Shown here: piece by piece, positions 38,891 through 49,817 of the stretch
Numbering within the stretch: position 1 is the stretch's first letter
How the letters are laid out: every line of letters starts with the position of its first letter
Assembly (NCBI GenBank): GCA_014529385.2
Contig: CM043959.1
Span: 14,073,809 to 14,137,808, forward strand
Length of the DNA stretch: 64,000 nt
Direction: 5' to 3'
Origin: Adiantum capillus-veneris
Taxonomy: Eukaryota; Streptophyta; Polypodiopsida; Polypodiales; Pteridaceae
Position numbers and translations under genes: made by a program
Notes under the pieces: generated by a model
Told to the model about the DNA's origin: nothing
The model's database searches: none
The model's input: the letters and a program-made list of their open reading frames with translations, nothing else

Positions 38891-39273
38891 CTTACAATGC
38901 TAAACTAAAGTAAGCAAATGAAAATGCATTTTAAAATGAACAACGTTTTTGTCTTATAAGACTCATTCTCTTTCTTTTATTGTGCACAAAATTTAAGAAG
39001 TATGTATGCTTAAAATCATGTTTGTGGTGACGACGTCTCGCAAACACCAAGTAGAACTTGTCACTTTACTTTGGAAGTATGATATGAACTAAAGAGCAGA
39101 CATGCTTGCGGAAGCTAAGTCTCTCGAGCACCAAACGGATTAGTCATCCATTCTGGAATGATGTCGTAGGGTAAAAAGGGATCCTCTACCCGCTAAGAAA
39201 CATGGACTAATGACTAGGCTTTATCTTCTCTACCTCATAGTCGAGGACGACTATGATTTCAAGAGAGAGGTAA

Positions 39274-39934
39274 TGTCATAAAATATAATCTCTAACTTTA
39301 CCAAATGATTTTCTCATATTAAACTGATCACTTAATATGGGAAGATAAAAGGAAAACAAGAGTTAGTATATATATATGTGCTTCTACACCTATCTCAACA
39401 GGGGACCGAAAGGAGAAATGGTTGCATCTCAATAGGGGTCCAAAAAGAGACGGTCTACCAAAGAGCAATGTGCAATAAGTGCTTCTAGATTTACCTCAGC
39501 AAGGGACCAAGAGGAGAGATGGTTACATATCAAAAGGGGTCCAAATGGAGGTAGTCTATCAAAGAGCAACATGCATCTAATGGAGCTTAAAAGACCTTAG
39601 GATTAGCTTCATTAAAGACCTCCAAAAGTTAGTGTTAAAAAGTCCTTTGACCTTATGCAAGCTAGGGCTAACTTCGAGGTGTGAATCGTACCCAAGCATG
39701 AGGTGCTAAGATGCTTAAAGTGATTCTGGGAACCTTGCCCAAAGCTTGAGGTGATTTTTATGCTTAAATCACTAAGGTTTTTGAAATGTTAAATTCAAAG
39801 ATAAATTCTCAAGAGACATGAACGTCCATGTTTGATTGACTAAGGCTTGAAGTATTCAATTCAAAACAAATGACTTAAGAAGCATAAAAGACACATGCTT
39901 GCTTGATTGACTAAGTCCTTGAAGTACTCAATTC
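39274..39934 (+). repeat. 3' LTR of family 1, truncated
   Basis: Begins TGTCATAAAATATAATCT and matches the first part of 32440-34057, then breaks off after CTCAATTCAA (about 39930) just before CACATTGGATG of the BAHD fragment. About 960 bases of the expected LTR are missing. Confidence 0.85.
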
Positions 39935-40310
39935 AACACATTGGATGAAACTCTTATGAGAACTTTCTATAGAGCGGTTGAGGTGCTACCTGTCAACAAA
40001 ATTTTCGAGGGAAAGGAATTTAGCATGGTCCAGCTTCAGTTGTCTAGCTCCCCTCGCTTCCTTGTGTACGACGTGGACTTTGGGTGGGGCCCTCCGTTGT
40101 CTGTTCAGTGCCCTCGAATTTGGGGTGATGGTGAGATGATGTGGTTCCCTGGTCGAGAGGGGAGGAAGCATAGATATTTCTTTGGCTCTTACAAAATCTG
40201 CTATGGAAAGGCTGGAGCAAGATGAAAGCTTTCTATCTCTAAGATTGATGTCTGTTTTGAAACTAGTTGCTCTTTCTATCACCCGAGTGTGGTAGATTGG
40301 TTATCCCAAT
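39935..40310 (+). pseudogene. BAHD acyltransferase C-terminal fragment, frameshifted
   Basis: BAHD enzymes transfer acyl groups from acyl-CoA to alcohols or amines of phenolics, alkaloids, waxes and similar products. Here FLVYDVDFGWGPPLSV (about 40060-40107) carries the structural DFGWG motif found near the C-terminus of nearly all family members. GREG at about 40150 begins the usual GREGG...ALP block. A frame shift of one base near 40160 then moves the rest to another frame, which reads SLALTKSAMERLEQDESFLS, the normal family ending, down to a stop at about 40293. The catalytic HxxxD half is not here. Split upstream by the gypsy element at 32440-39934. Confidence 0.7.
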
Positions 40311-40391
40311 TCCACTTGAATAAGAGATCTCAAGTCCAACCATTGTCGGATAGATCTTTTGAGGTCTCTTGGGATTATTCCAACTAAGAAT

Positions 40392-40439
<48 letters not shown>

Positions 40440-40535
40440 GGTAGATTGGTTATCCCAGTTTCCGATTACTAGGTCTTGAGCTCAAGATTTATCAGATAGA
40501 TCTTTGAGGTCTTCTGTGATTGTTTCCTACAATGC
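40291..40535. repeat. 149-bp duplication flanking a (CT)n tract
   Basis: GGTAGATTGGTTATCCCA occurs at 40291 and again at 40440 and is followed both times by related sequence through GATAGATCTTTGAGGTC. The (CT)n tract 40397-40434 lies at the end of the first unit. It sits in what would be the 3' region of the BAHD gene. Confidence 0.85.
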
Positions 40536-40673
40536 CTAACCTCTCACTGTTGAAAATAGGATGGTGCTCCACAGCTGTGATGCTGCATGCAATGAGAATT
40601 AATCATCTCTCTCGTCTCGGGTGTTTCCTGTTTTAAGTACAACTGAAATTTGAAAGATGCGTTCGGGAATCAA

Positions 40674-40758
40674 AGAAGAAACATTCCATAGGAGAAAGAA
40701 ATAGTTCCTCACTTATCATTACTCTTCTTGCTTAGCATAGCATAATAGCATAGTAATG
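40674..40758 (-). repeat. inverted fragment of the family-1 LTR
   Basis: About 86 bases equal the reverse complement of 33521-33606 with only two or three differences (landmark GCATAGCATAATAGCATAG). It joins the broken end of the minus-strand family-A copy, so a rearrangement took place here. Confidence 0.88.
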
Positions 40759-41700
40759 ACCTTGTTGGAGAGAAGGACCTAGACTTTGTTGTATTTGCCG
40801 TAATCCCTTAATATAGTAGCAATCCTTGTCTTCATGCCTAGACTTTTTGCAGAAATGGCAATAAGCACGAAGGGAATGGTCTTGTGGAGGGTGTCCTGGA
40901 GAGCGACATGAGCTGCACCATACCATAGCCTTAGTCTCCTGCTGAGACCTAAGCTCTTCTAGCTCTCTCTTGATTTGATCCAAAGCATCGTGATGTGGGG
41001 GCTTCTCTTGTCTAAGAGAGTTTGATTTCTCCTCTTGAAGAGCGCGTTGTAGTTTTAGGGCTTCAAGTTCCCTATGTAAAGAAGTCAAAGGGTCAGATGG
41101 ACTCTCCAAGAGTACAGAGACAGTCTCTACTTGAGAAGAGTCGGTAAACAACTTCCTTCCCCCTCTATACTAGTAGCAGCGGCAACAAACTCCTCCAAGG
41201 TGGCATCAGGTCGGAGATTCTCTCTCAGTTTTTGTTGAGAAGTCTTTGGAAGAGCCTTCTCTACCCATTTCTTGAACATGAACTCACCTGGTGGTTGAGG
41301 AAGGTTGGCGACCAGAGACTTTGTTCGGGTCATGAGTTCTGCAAAAGTCTCTTTGGGCTGAAGCTTCAGGTTGGCCAACTCATCCAGAACCCTTTCTTGG
41401 AAATCCCCTGGTCTGAAAGCTTCACAAAACTATTTTCTTAAAGCTTCCCAAGTTGAAAAGTGATTCTCTGCAAATTGACTGTACCACTTGTCTGCTAAAC
41501 CATCCAATGTTGATGGAAACAACACCAAATAAGCATCTTCTCTTTAAAGACCACGACCTCTACAAAGAGGTACAAACCTCCTTGCATGGCCGTCTGCATC
41601 TTCTAAGGAGAGTCCCTTGAAAGTAGGAAACTTGATGTTTACCTTGGCCAAAACGCTGGTCAAAGCCTCCATGGCCGCTTGCTCAAGAGCCCGTTGCTCA
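40759..41700 (-). pseudogene. gag of family-A copy B
   Basis: Reads FAELMTRTKSLVANL, KTSQQKLRENLRPDATLEEF (about 41230), then after a frame change ESPSDPLTSLHREL, CSSCRSPGHPPQDH (last Cys replaced by His) and CHFCKKSRHEDKDC (about 40845), and is cut by the inverted LTR piece. The same blocks as the gag at 24-25.6 kb. Confidence 0.85.
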
Positions 41701-42292
41701 ATAGCTTGCTGTTGACAAAATGGGAGAGAGCTTTATTGGGAAAGGTGACCTAGAAGATGTAGAACTGGATGGAGGAATGGATGCTGCCGTAGGTGGAGGT
41801 ATGGGTGATGAGGTTGGTGGACTTCTACTAGGTACCAAGGGTTGACGTCTTCTGTTGTTGTGCTTCAGAGGACTCAATAGTGCGCTTTGACGCTCTAATG
41901 ACCGCCTTGTATGTGTCATGCAGTGACCACAAACCCAACCAAGCTTTGGGCAAGAAGACTTTTAACTGGCTGAACACAGGTCTAGACTCTACTAGACTAG
42001 GGCAAGTGACTAGACTACCTGACTGGACCAGGGACGAGGAAGGACTAGACCAGGGACGAGGAAGGACTAGACCAAGACGAGAGCTTGGTTGGACCAGGCG
42101 AGAGAGGACCAGACCAGCAGGGCGAGAGACTAGGTCAGCTAGAGTAAGCTGTCTAGGGTGAAACTGGACCAGACTAGCAGGCTGCACTGGCCAAGAGAAG
42201 TAGGCGAGGCTAGGTAAAACCCAACAACTCTTCAATTTGTACCTCAACAGAGAGAGAGACTTCAGTTGAGGTCCCACCGGGCATGCCAAAAA

Positions 42293-42865
42293 TGAGAGCA
42301 CCTGTAGCGCGGATAGTGTGTCGTGCTCTCTACAATGGGTGCTCCTCAGTGCAATGTGTGTGACATCTCACACAAAACAGAATGAAAACAAAGGAAACAA
42401 TAGATAACAACTGACCAACACAGAGACACAGCAGACCCGAACATATGGACTCGACTATCTTAAAGAACCGATACAGACTTTGGCGTGGGAAGCACACTCG
42501 GCTCCGGCCCAGAACTCACAGGTACAATGGGGGTGTCAAGGCTCAGATGTGCAGGGATAGTGTTGACGTGCTATGTGTATAGACTCGCTACTCTAAACGA
42601 CGACGCTGGACCATATATGAAGAAGATGATAATCCTAACCCAACAGCTACTACTCACATGTACAATCATAAAGAGCCACTAATGGCTCATAAATGTCAGC
42701 CATCTCAGTCTATCCCCAAACTGAGTGGTGGTGGTGGACTGGCCACAATGTCCACTAGACCACCGTCTGTATCCCTGCCACATGTCACTGCCCAGCCCAG
42801 AGAGTCCATCCAGTGTGAACTAGACTAGACCAACTGTACTAGTTGTGTGTCCTAAGAAAGTGACA
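42293..42865 (-). repeat. LTR of family-A copy B (empty site for the 354-bp insert)
   Basis: 573 bases, starts TGTCAC and ends GCTCTCA on the minus strand. It lacks the 354-base segment that lies in the LTR at 22503-23458. Confidence 0.8.
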
Positions 42866-45625
42866 CTGTAGACACAGACAGGTTTTGTCAAGGAGCATAG
42901 TATCCTTGACAACATCTTTACATTTTGGGAGCCTTCTGCCCTCGCGCGCCTCCATGGTGAGAATCTGGTGATACTTCTTCTCGATTTTGAGAAGGCCTAT
43001 GATAGAGTTGACTGGGACTTTTTGGAGGGCACTTTACGCAAGATGGGCTTCTCAGATGCCTAGATCAGAGGTGTGTCAGCTCTTTAGAGACGTGCACACA
43101 GTCAGGTACTTTTGTCAGGAGGTAGAGGAGATCGTTTCATGCTCATACATTCGGTCAGACAAGGCTGCCCTCTTGCCCCCTTCCTCTTTCTGTTCTATGC
43201 TGAGGTGATGAGCAGGTTTTTGGTTTCACAGCAGGTTGGTTGGTCTTCGAGGCTTAGCGCTACCTATTCGGGGAGATAAGCTACTGGATGTTGAGTTTGC
43301 TAACGACTCAGCATTGTACTTGGAGGGCCAGGAGGCCAAACTTCACAGGTGTGAGTAGGCTCTTGAGATCTTTTGTTGTGCATCGGGCGCATTGATCAAT
43401 TGAAGAAAGACACTGGCTTTCTCGGTTGGTAGTGCTCCTACTCTTAATTGGTTGCCAGGTGAGGGTTTCAGATGGATTCCCTCAGGGACTGCAGTTCAAT
43501 ACTTGGGCTGTGAGGTTGGCTTGGACTTGTCTCCTGAGCAGCAGATTGCTCCCCTCCTCCTGTCCATCACGAGGAAAATGTTACATTGGAGCTCCGTACG
43601 AGTTTCTCTGGCAGGCAGAGTTGTAGTGACCAACCAAGGTGTTGTTGGCTACTATGTGGTACGTCACTTCTTGTTGGATCTTCTCGAGTTCGTGCATCAG
43701 ACAGGTAGAGAGGTTGATTAGGAACTTCCTTTGGTCAGGGCGTGACATTCAGATAGCCTGGGCCAAAGTGGCCTGACAGGTCATCACTCTTCCTTGTTCT
43801 TAGGGAGGGTTGGGGATCATAAACCTAGCACAACAGGTGAGAGGATTACTTCCAGGGGAGGAGCCCTGGAAGGAGTTTTTGCTTCAGCGACTTAGAGCTA
43901 GAGTGCCTCAGGCTGGAGGCCCCTGGCGACCTTCGACCAGATGGATTTTCACAGAGATGCGCAGAGTTGGCCTGAGCAGAAGACTCGAGGACCGTTTTGC
44001 TGTGAGTCTGCTCGCTCCTGGGAGCAGCTGCAGAGAGGCCTAGAGCAGCATTAGCCTACTTGCACATAGGAGTGCCTGAGATAGCCCCTTGTTTGGAACC
44101 CCATGGTTAGCACTCAAAAAGGCCACTTGGTTGGTAGTAGGCCTCATGTTTCTTGGGGTCCCATGATAGAGGGTCCAGCACGCACTCTAGGTGACTGGCT
44201 ACAATTTTTAGGCTTGTCAGAGGAGCTTCGGAGCATCCAGCTACAGGGCATGAGAGGGGTGCAAAGCATGTGTCAGGACATCACAGAGGCAGTACCAGTT
44301 GAGTGGCTCACGTCTTTGGAGTCAGCAGCGCCCATACGGATGGGGGCCTTCACGCGAGTCGAGGTTCTCATCGCAGTTCGGGCTTGTTCAGAGACTATAC
44401 CCTCCCTGTTTTTTGAGCTACAGGGTGAGGGTCGTCTACACTGAGTCTCAGTAGAGGATCCATAGGTGGCAGAGTGCTGTTTTCAGAGGATTCGAGTTGT
44501 GGGCATCTGTGGGAGGACTTGTGTTATAGATCCTGATCCAACAGCTCTTGAGACTGGCCACTGGAGGCTGTGGGCTTGGGAGAGCTGTCCACTGGCACGA
44601 GTGCAGTGGGATCCTGGAGAGTGGTTTTGGAGGGACCCTTTCTCCTCAGCCAACCATCCCGGTGTCCCTTTTGTTCAGTACACTATTCGATTGGGACGTC
44701 ACGTACTGGAAGCACGGAGAGAGGCTCGTCCTGCTGTTGCATCTCATTGGCAAGAGGAGGGTCTCATAGCTGAGTTCTTGTCAGCTTTCTGGGCGAGGTT
44801 GTGGGACTCCAGAGAGCCGCGGCGAGTCACTTTGTTCCAGTGGCTGGTTGCACATCGAGCTACAGCAGTTGGGAGCTGGCTGGTACATAGTGGTATTTCG
44901 GCAGCATGTGCAGCTTGTGACCATCCTGTGGACAGTCAACGCCATTGTCTTTGGGATTGTCTGTTGGCACAACAGGTTTGGCTTCGTGTCCTTCGGCTGA
45001 TGCCAGCTCTTTCCACGGCACGACAGTACACTTGGAAGGCAGTTGCTTGGTCCACTCTCAGGGGCCCGGCACTTCAGTTTGAGCTATCTTCCACCAACAG
45101 GATGATAGTGATGCAGGGGGGTCAACCTACACTCCAGCCTGCTAGAGAGCTTACTCCACAGGAGTGGTGCAATGAGAGAGAGGAGTGTTGGGAGCTCATC
45201 TACGGCCTGACACTCTGGTTCATCTGGCGGGCTCGCTGCTTCCGCATCTTTGAGGCTCGCCTTGTACCACCAGCAGAGACTGTTCGAGATCTGTGGCTAG
45301 AGCTGATCCATACTCTCAGAAGACAGTTTGAGAGACTCCAGGGAAGCTCCGACCGCATGCGGGAGCGTAGAGAGGCTTTCCTTCGACTCTGGCGTCCTGG
45401 GCCTTTCTTCACCATGGTCTAGGGTGTGTTGAGATGGCACTACCGTCCACTTATGTGGCTTTTCCCTCCTCCCATCTCTTGATTTAGCCTCATTGTACAT
45501 ATGTTGTTTTTTCATTGGGAGAGTCTCCCCCCTATGATCGTTGTAGCCCTCTCTAGTAGAGGTGGTTGTTGCCCTATGGGCAGTTTCATTAACTAATAGA
45601 AGGATCTTTTTCTCGGAAAAAAAAA
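42866..45625 (+). mobile_element. LINE1a, 5'-truncated by copy B
   Basis: Begins inside the reverse transcriptase (TGFVKEHSILDNIFTFWE, about 42880), through LLLDFEKAYDRVDWDFLEG (42975) and VRQGCPLAP (43155). The catalytic box reads FANDSALYLEG (about 43300) in place of F.DD, so it is inactive. There is a zinc-binding domain CAACDHPVDSQRHCLWDC (44910-44965), a final LTLWFIWRARCFRI segment (45205) and a poly-A of nine (45617-45625). Stops occur at about 43062, 43085, 43357 and 43402. The long final frame 44466-45422 (318 codons) is still open. The downstream sequence is family-A gag, so the LINE landed in that gag. Confidence 0.9.
44466..45422 (+). pseudogene. LINE1a C-terminal part with zf-RVT domain
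   Basis: Open for 318 codons. The reverse-transcriptase-associated zinc-binding motif C-x2-C...H-x4-C lies near codon 150, with the surrounding pattern RVTLFQWLVAHRATAVGSWL before it. In plant LINEs this domain follows the polymerase and is thought to help bind the template RNA. No recognisable start, because it is the tail of ORF2 whose front part is broken. Confidence 0.85.
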
Positions 45626-47016
45626 GGAAACAATTCTGTGAAGCTTTCACACCAGGTGACTTTCAAGAGGAGATTTTAGATGAGTTGGTAAACTCAGTGC
45701 TCCAACCTGATGAGACTTTTGCGGAAGTCATAACAAGGACGAACTCTCTGGTTGCCAAGTTTCTCTAGCAACGAGAAGAGTTCATGGTCAAGAAGTGGGT
45801 GGAGAAGTCTCTCCTCAAGACTTCTCAAGAAAAGTTTGCTATTGCCACTACTAGGATAGAGGGGGCAAGGAAGCTATTCAAAGACCCCCTGTCAAGTAGA
45901 GACCGCCTCAGTTCTCATGGAAAGTCCCTCTGATCCCTAGGTTTCTTTACGCAGGGAACTAGAAGCACTAAAATCACAACGAGCTCTTCAAGAGGAGATC
46001 TCCTTCTCTCTTCGTCAAGAGAAGTCTCCACATCAGGAAGATTTAGATCAGATCAAGAGAGAGCTAGTAAAGCTCAGGGGCTCAATTAGGCCTGTGATCT
46101 GGTGTAGCTCATGTTGCTCTCTAGGGCATCCTCCACATAAATGTCTGCTTCGGGCTCCTCCTTGCCAGAAGGGTCTCCTCCTTGCCGCGACATTTCCCAG
46201 ATGCCAAGGATCACTACAAGGACTGTCAAGAGTAGCACGCCTCAACATCTTCGAGACTGAGTCAAAGCCAACCGAATTCACATTTCCAAAATTAGTCTGA
46301 TCACTGTTAGTACCACCCCTCAGCCGCTGCCTTCTGTGGTTTCTCCTCAAGACGAGTTCCAACTGGTAGAGGAGCCCATTGGTGTCCTCACTCGGGCACA
46401 GACAGGTCCAACTCTTCCCTCAACATATACACCTCTCCCAGCAGCTGACAAGCCATTGACTTGTGCCAAAGGCGGATCTACTTTTCTGCTCTCTGATATC
46501 GATGGGGCCTTCTTAGAAGCAGTAGTTGACTTCCAGCAGATCAAGGATCCAGATAGGACACTAACCCAAAGAGACAAACCTACAACAAAAACTATCCTGA
46601 AGAATACCTTTCAACAAGTGTCCCTCTATGACATGCTTCGGCTAGATGCATGTTTTCAAAGTGACACCCTTGCACTTATTCAGTTGCTTACTTAGGAGTA
46701 GGTCCTAGTGGCGGACACCTCCCAGTGCAACCATCTCAGTAACATACAATCTCCTACTCTTCTGCTCCCCTCACTGATTATAGAAGCCCTTGTCTCACTA
46801 TGTCCATCTTGGAGCGGCAATTCTCAAGTGTGATAGTGGATGGTGGATCTGGCATCAACGAGATCCCTGAATTCACCCTCTTGGCATTAGGTCTGTAGCA
46901 TATTTGTCCCGTCCCCTTCACAGTTACTTTGGCCAACCAAAGGACAATCTACCCATTGAGCATAGTGGACAAGGTGCCTCTGTAGGTACAAGACTTCACC
47001 TTCAGTTTGGATAGTG
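45626..47016 (+). mobile_element. family-A gypsy copy C, gag to protease
   Basis: Gag blocks EILDELVNSVLQPDETFAEV (about 45680), ESPSDP, CSSCCSLGHPPHKC (about 46110), the gag-protease linker with DIDGAFLEAVVDFQQIKD, and the protease VIVDGGSGIN (46835), ending after VDKVPL-stop-VQDF at about 47016. Every block has a match at the same order in the element at 22.5-30.5 kb. Stops at 45766, 46694 and 46981. It was interrupted on its left by LINE1a. Confidence 0.85.
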
Positions 47017-48334
47017 CCACTGTATAAAAAATAAACAAGTAAAAGGCCGCCCATGCTCTAAAACCTGAAAATTACTCAATAAGTGAGTAATATCAAGGGA
47101 AATTGCATGGGGAATTTACCCATTTAGGGCGGTTAAGCCTCATGGGCTGCTCAACTCCCTGTTTCCCCTAAAGCAAAGAAGCAAAGAGTAGAGCAGGAGG
47201 GATATAGAACATTGCCGCCCTTAGCAGGATCTCGGAGGTGAATGTTCTTTTGTTCACTAAAATCTCAAACGATTTCTATCTTTCTCTCAAAGGGTGTTGC
47301 CAAACAGAACCTCACTTTGGTGAGACTTGGTGACGAGTTCAAGAGGGATTACATAGCCCGGAGAGCAATGGCGGTCCGAATGCCCATCAATCGACTACGG
47401 AGAGAAAAGTAACGGAAAAGTATTCAAATCGTGGTAGATTACTTGTTAAGCAAGGCAAATTGTGTGTGTCCGCTGATGAGGATATTCGCAAATTTTTTTT
47501 TTTTGAATGTCACGATGCTCCAAGCCAGAACACCCTGTCATACACCGTACTTTCGCCTTAGTAAGCCGGTACTTCTATTGGCTGCACATGAAAGCTTTAG
47601 TCGGTAAACATGTGCCAGAATGTGCACAATGTCAACTCAATAAATATCAATGTCGACAGTGTGTTGGGACCTTACATCCTCTGCAAATTCCCGATAAGAA
47701 ATGGACTTGACTTTCTATGGATTATGTAGTTGGATTGCCCTGGACCAATCGTGGTCATGATGCCATCCGGGTCGTTGTTGATTGGCTCATGAAAATGAGA
47801 CGTTTTCTTCCTATTTGCACCACCGTAAAGAGCCATGAGTAAGCTTAGCTCTTTGTGGAGCACTTATATAAGTTGTATGGTTTGCCAGAGGAGATTGTTA
47901 GTGACTGTGATCCTAAGCTCACTAGAAATTTTGGCAAACGGTATTCAAAAAACTGCAGACACGCTTGGCGATGTCGTCCTTGGGGATCATCCTGAAATGG
48001 ATGGACAGACCAAATGCACTAATCAAACCATGGAGGATATGCAACGTGCATATGTCTCCCACCACCAATTTGATTGGGAACGTTATCTTCCACAGATTGA
48101 AATTTCTTATAATATACTAAACACTTGGCTATAGGTCATAGCCCATTTATGCTTATGTACAGTTTTGAGCCGAAACCACCAATCACTACTGGTTAAGATG
48201 CAATCCGTGGCCGATTTCTTGCAAGACATACAAGAAATTCTTGCTAAGGAAACCATAAAGACCGCCCAAGATCGGACCACCCTTTATACTAACCAACATC
48301 GACTGCCTCGTAATCTCCAGGAGGGGATGTGGGT

Positions 48335-48638
48335 GTACTAAAGATACCAAAGGATTCTAAAATGATCCGAGATGGTCAGTGCTTGAAACTATATTCGCGA
48401 TATTGTGGGCCATTCCAAATTATCAAGAAGATTAGTGATGTGTCCTACAAAATGGATCTACCCTCCTACATTACTTTCCATCCGGAGTACTAAAGGTACC
48501 AAAGGATTCTGAAATGATCCGAGCTGGTCAGTGCTTGAAATTATATTCGCGATATTGTGGGCCATTCCAAATTATCAAGAAGATTAGTGATGTCTCCTAC
48601 AAAATGGATCTACCCTCTTACATTACTATCCATCCGGT
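48335..48638. repeat. 152-bp tandem duplication in the chromovirus fragment
   Basis: Copies start at 48335 and 48487 (GTACTAAAG...ACCAAAGGATTC) and are about 95% alike, so the duplication is fairly recent compared with the stops. Confidence 0.9.
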
Positions 48639-48670
48639 ATTCTACATAAGCCACTTGAAGGAGTGGTCGG

Positions 48671-48768
48671 GATAGAATGAACAAGTTGTTCCTTTGGAGG
48701 ATGTCCCGAGTCTAAAGGATAGGATGAACAAGCTGTTCCTCTGGAGGAAGTCCCGAGTCTAAAGGATA
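48671..48768. repeat. 47-bp tandem duplication
   Basis: AATGAACAAGTTGTTCCTTT at 48676 and GATGAACAAGCTGTTCCTCT at 48722 begin two near-identical units, both ending CCCGAGTCTAAAGGAT. Confidence 0.9.
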
Positions 48769-49247
48769 CCACTCGCTACATTCTGTTGGAACCGGAATCG
48801 GTTCTTGATCAAATGGTCAAATGATCTCGAAAGGCTTTTTACCTTGAGTGTTTGATCAAGTGGAAGCATAGACCTGAGGCGAGTACTACTTGGGAATCCA
48901 TAAGATCATCAAAGCATCGTTTCCCCGGTTTTATCATCGAGGTTTTCTTTCTTTTCTTTTCTCAAGAAAAAGGATCCTTTCATTAATTAATAAAAACTAC
49001 CCAAAGGCTACAAACCACCTCTACGAGAAAGGGCTACATCAGGAACATGGGAAGACTCTCCAAATGAGAAAACAAAGTATGTACAATGAGGACTAGATCA
49101 CGAGATGGGAAGAGGAAAGAGCCACACTCGTGGCAGGTAGTGCCATCTAGGCACACCCTGAACCATGGTGAAGAAAGGCCCTAGGCGCTACCTTGAAGTC
49201 TCTCAAATTGACCCTTGAGTGTATGAATCAGCTCCGGTGAATTGGTG

Positions 49248-49370
49248 TGCGTGCTGCCCTGTTCTGCGCCCTGCACCTCCTGAGCACGTTTTGCCTACCT
49301 GCGCGCTGCCCTGTTCTGCGCCCTGCAGCCCCTGCGCGCTGCCCGGTCCTGCGCAGTGCATAACCTGCAT
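49248..49370 (+). repeat. GC-rich repeats in the LINE2 5' region
   Basis: GTGCGTGCTGCCCTGTTCTG (49247), GCGCGCTGCCCTGTTCTGCG (49301) and GCGCGCTGCCCGGTCCTGCG (49336) form three diverged units. Mammalian L1 5' ends also carry repeated monomers; whether this is comparable is inference. Confidence 0.7.
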
Positions 49371-49817
49371 GTTTTCCAGTTCTGTGCAGCCAGACCCTAC
49401 GACCTGATTCAACTGCTGGTGCTCGCTTAGCTGTGTGTGTGAGTGTCGTGTGTGTTTGTGTAGCGAGTGTGTGAGTGTGAGAGAGAGCAACAACAATTTA
49501 GCCAGCCTGCGTGTGTGGGTGTGTCTATGTCGGGTGCGTGTGTGTGTACGTTCGTGGGGGATTTGGGTGTGTGGTGAATCCTTCGGCCACTCGTCTGTCG
49601 CGTGACTCTATTCTGCACAACATCTACCCTGTGCAAGCCCTTTACAGTGCGCCGGGGGTTGAAGTTTGATTTCGCCTGCACGCGGTCCTTCTGTCGTCTT
49701 GTGTGAGAGAGAGAGGTGTGAGTGTTTCTGTACAGCTAGCCGGTGTGTGTGTCTGTCTGTGTCTATAGCAGTCATATATATAAAAAAAAAAAGAGTGTGT
49801 GTGTGTGTGAGAGAGAG

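Larger units (their letters stand above)
32440..39934 (+). mobile_element. chromodomain Ty3/gypsy element (family 1), 3' LTR truncated
   Basis: 5' LTR (32440-34057), primer site TGGTATCAGAGC (34059-34070), gag, zinc knuckle, protease, RT remnant, RNase H, integrase, chromodomain, purine-rich AAGAGAGAGG (39261-39270) and 3' LTR (39274 onward). The 3' LTR matches only the first 660 or so bases of the 1618-base 5' LTR and then stops at about 39930. Pol has many stops, and the RT core with its YxDD box is deleted at about 36715-36770, so the copy is dead. A chromodomain gypsy element of the plant chromovirus kind, a close relative of the pol at 61-64 kb. Confidence 0.9.
40759..42865 (-). mobile_element. 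family-A gypsy copy B, LTR and gag only
   Basis: Minus-strand LTR (42865-42293), leader with tandem GACCAGGGACGAG repeats, then gag down to 40759, where it stops inside the second zinc-knuckle region. The LTR start TGTCAC (42865 downward) abuts the conserved QTGFVK block of LINE1a, so copy B appears inserted into LINE1a. Pol is missing. Confidence 0.85.
47281..48942 (+). pseudogene. chromovirus integrase and chromodomain fragment
   Basis: The zinc-binding region has HPVIHRTFALVSRYFYWLHM then CAQCQLNKYQC (about 47520-47660). The core has SMDYVVGLPW (47715), SDCDPKLTRNF (47905), and a broken DGQTK-like block (about 48000). The C-terminal chromodomain reads LECLIKWKHRPEASTTWE (about 48843-48895). 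Stops are frequent. The upstream DRGRLLVKQGKLCVSADEDI-like frame at 47430 belongs to the same piece. It is not the pol of copy C, because family A has no chromodomain. Two internal tandem duplications (48335, 48671) have lengthened it. Confidence 0.8.

Noticed and set aside
44781..44972. Minus-strand frames inside the LINE1a tail
   Set aside because: Shadow frames of the 318-codon plus-strand coding region.
47016..47280. Short LTR between copy C and the chromovirus fragment
   Set aside because: AT-rich junction sequence with no matching partner repeat, so no boundary could be supported.
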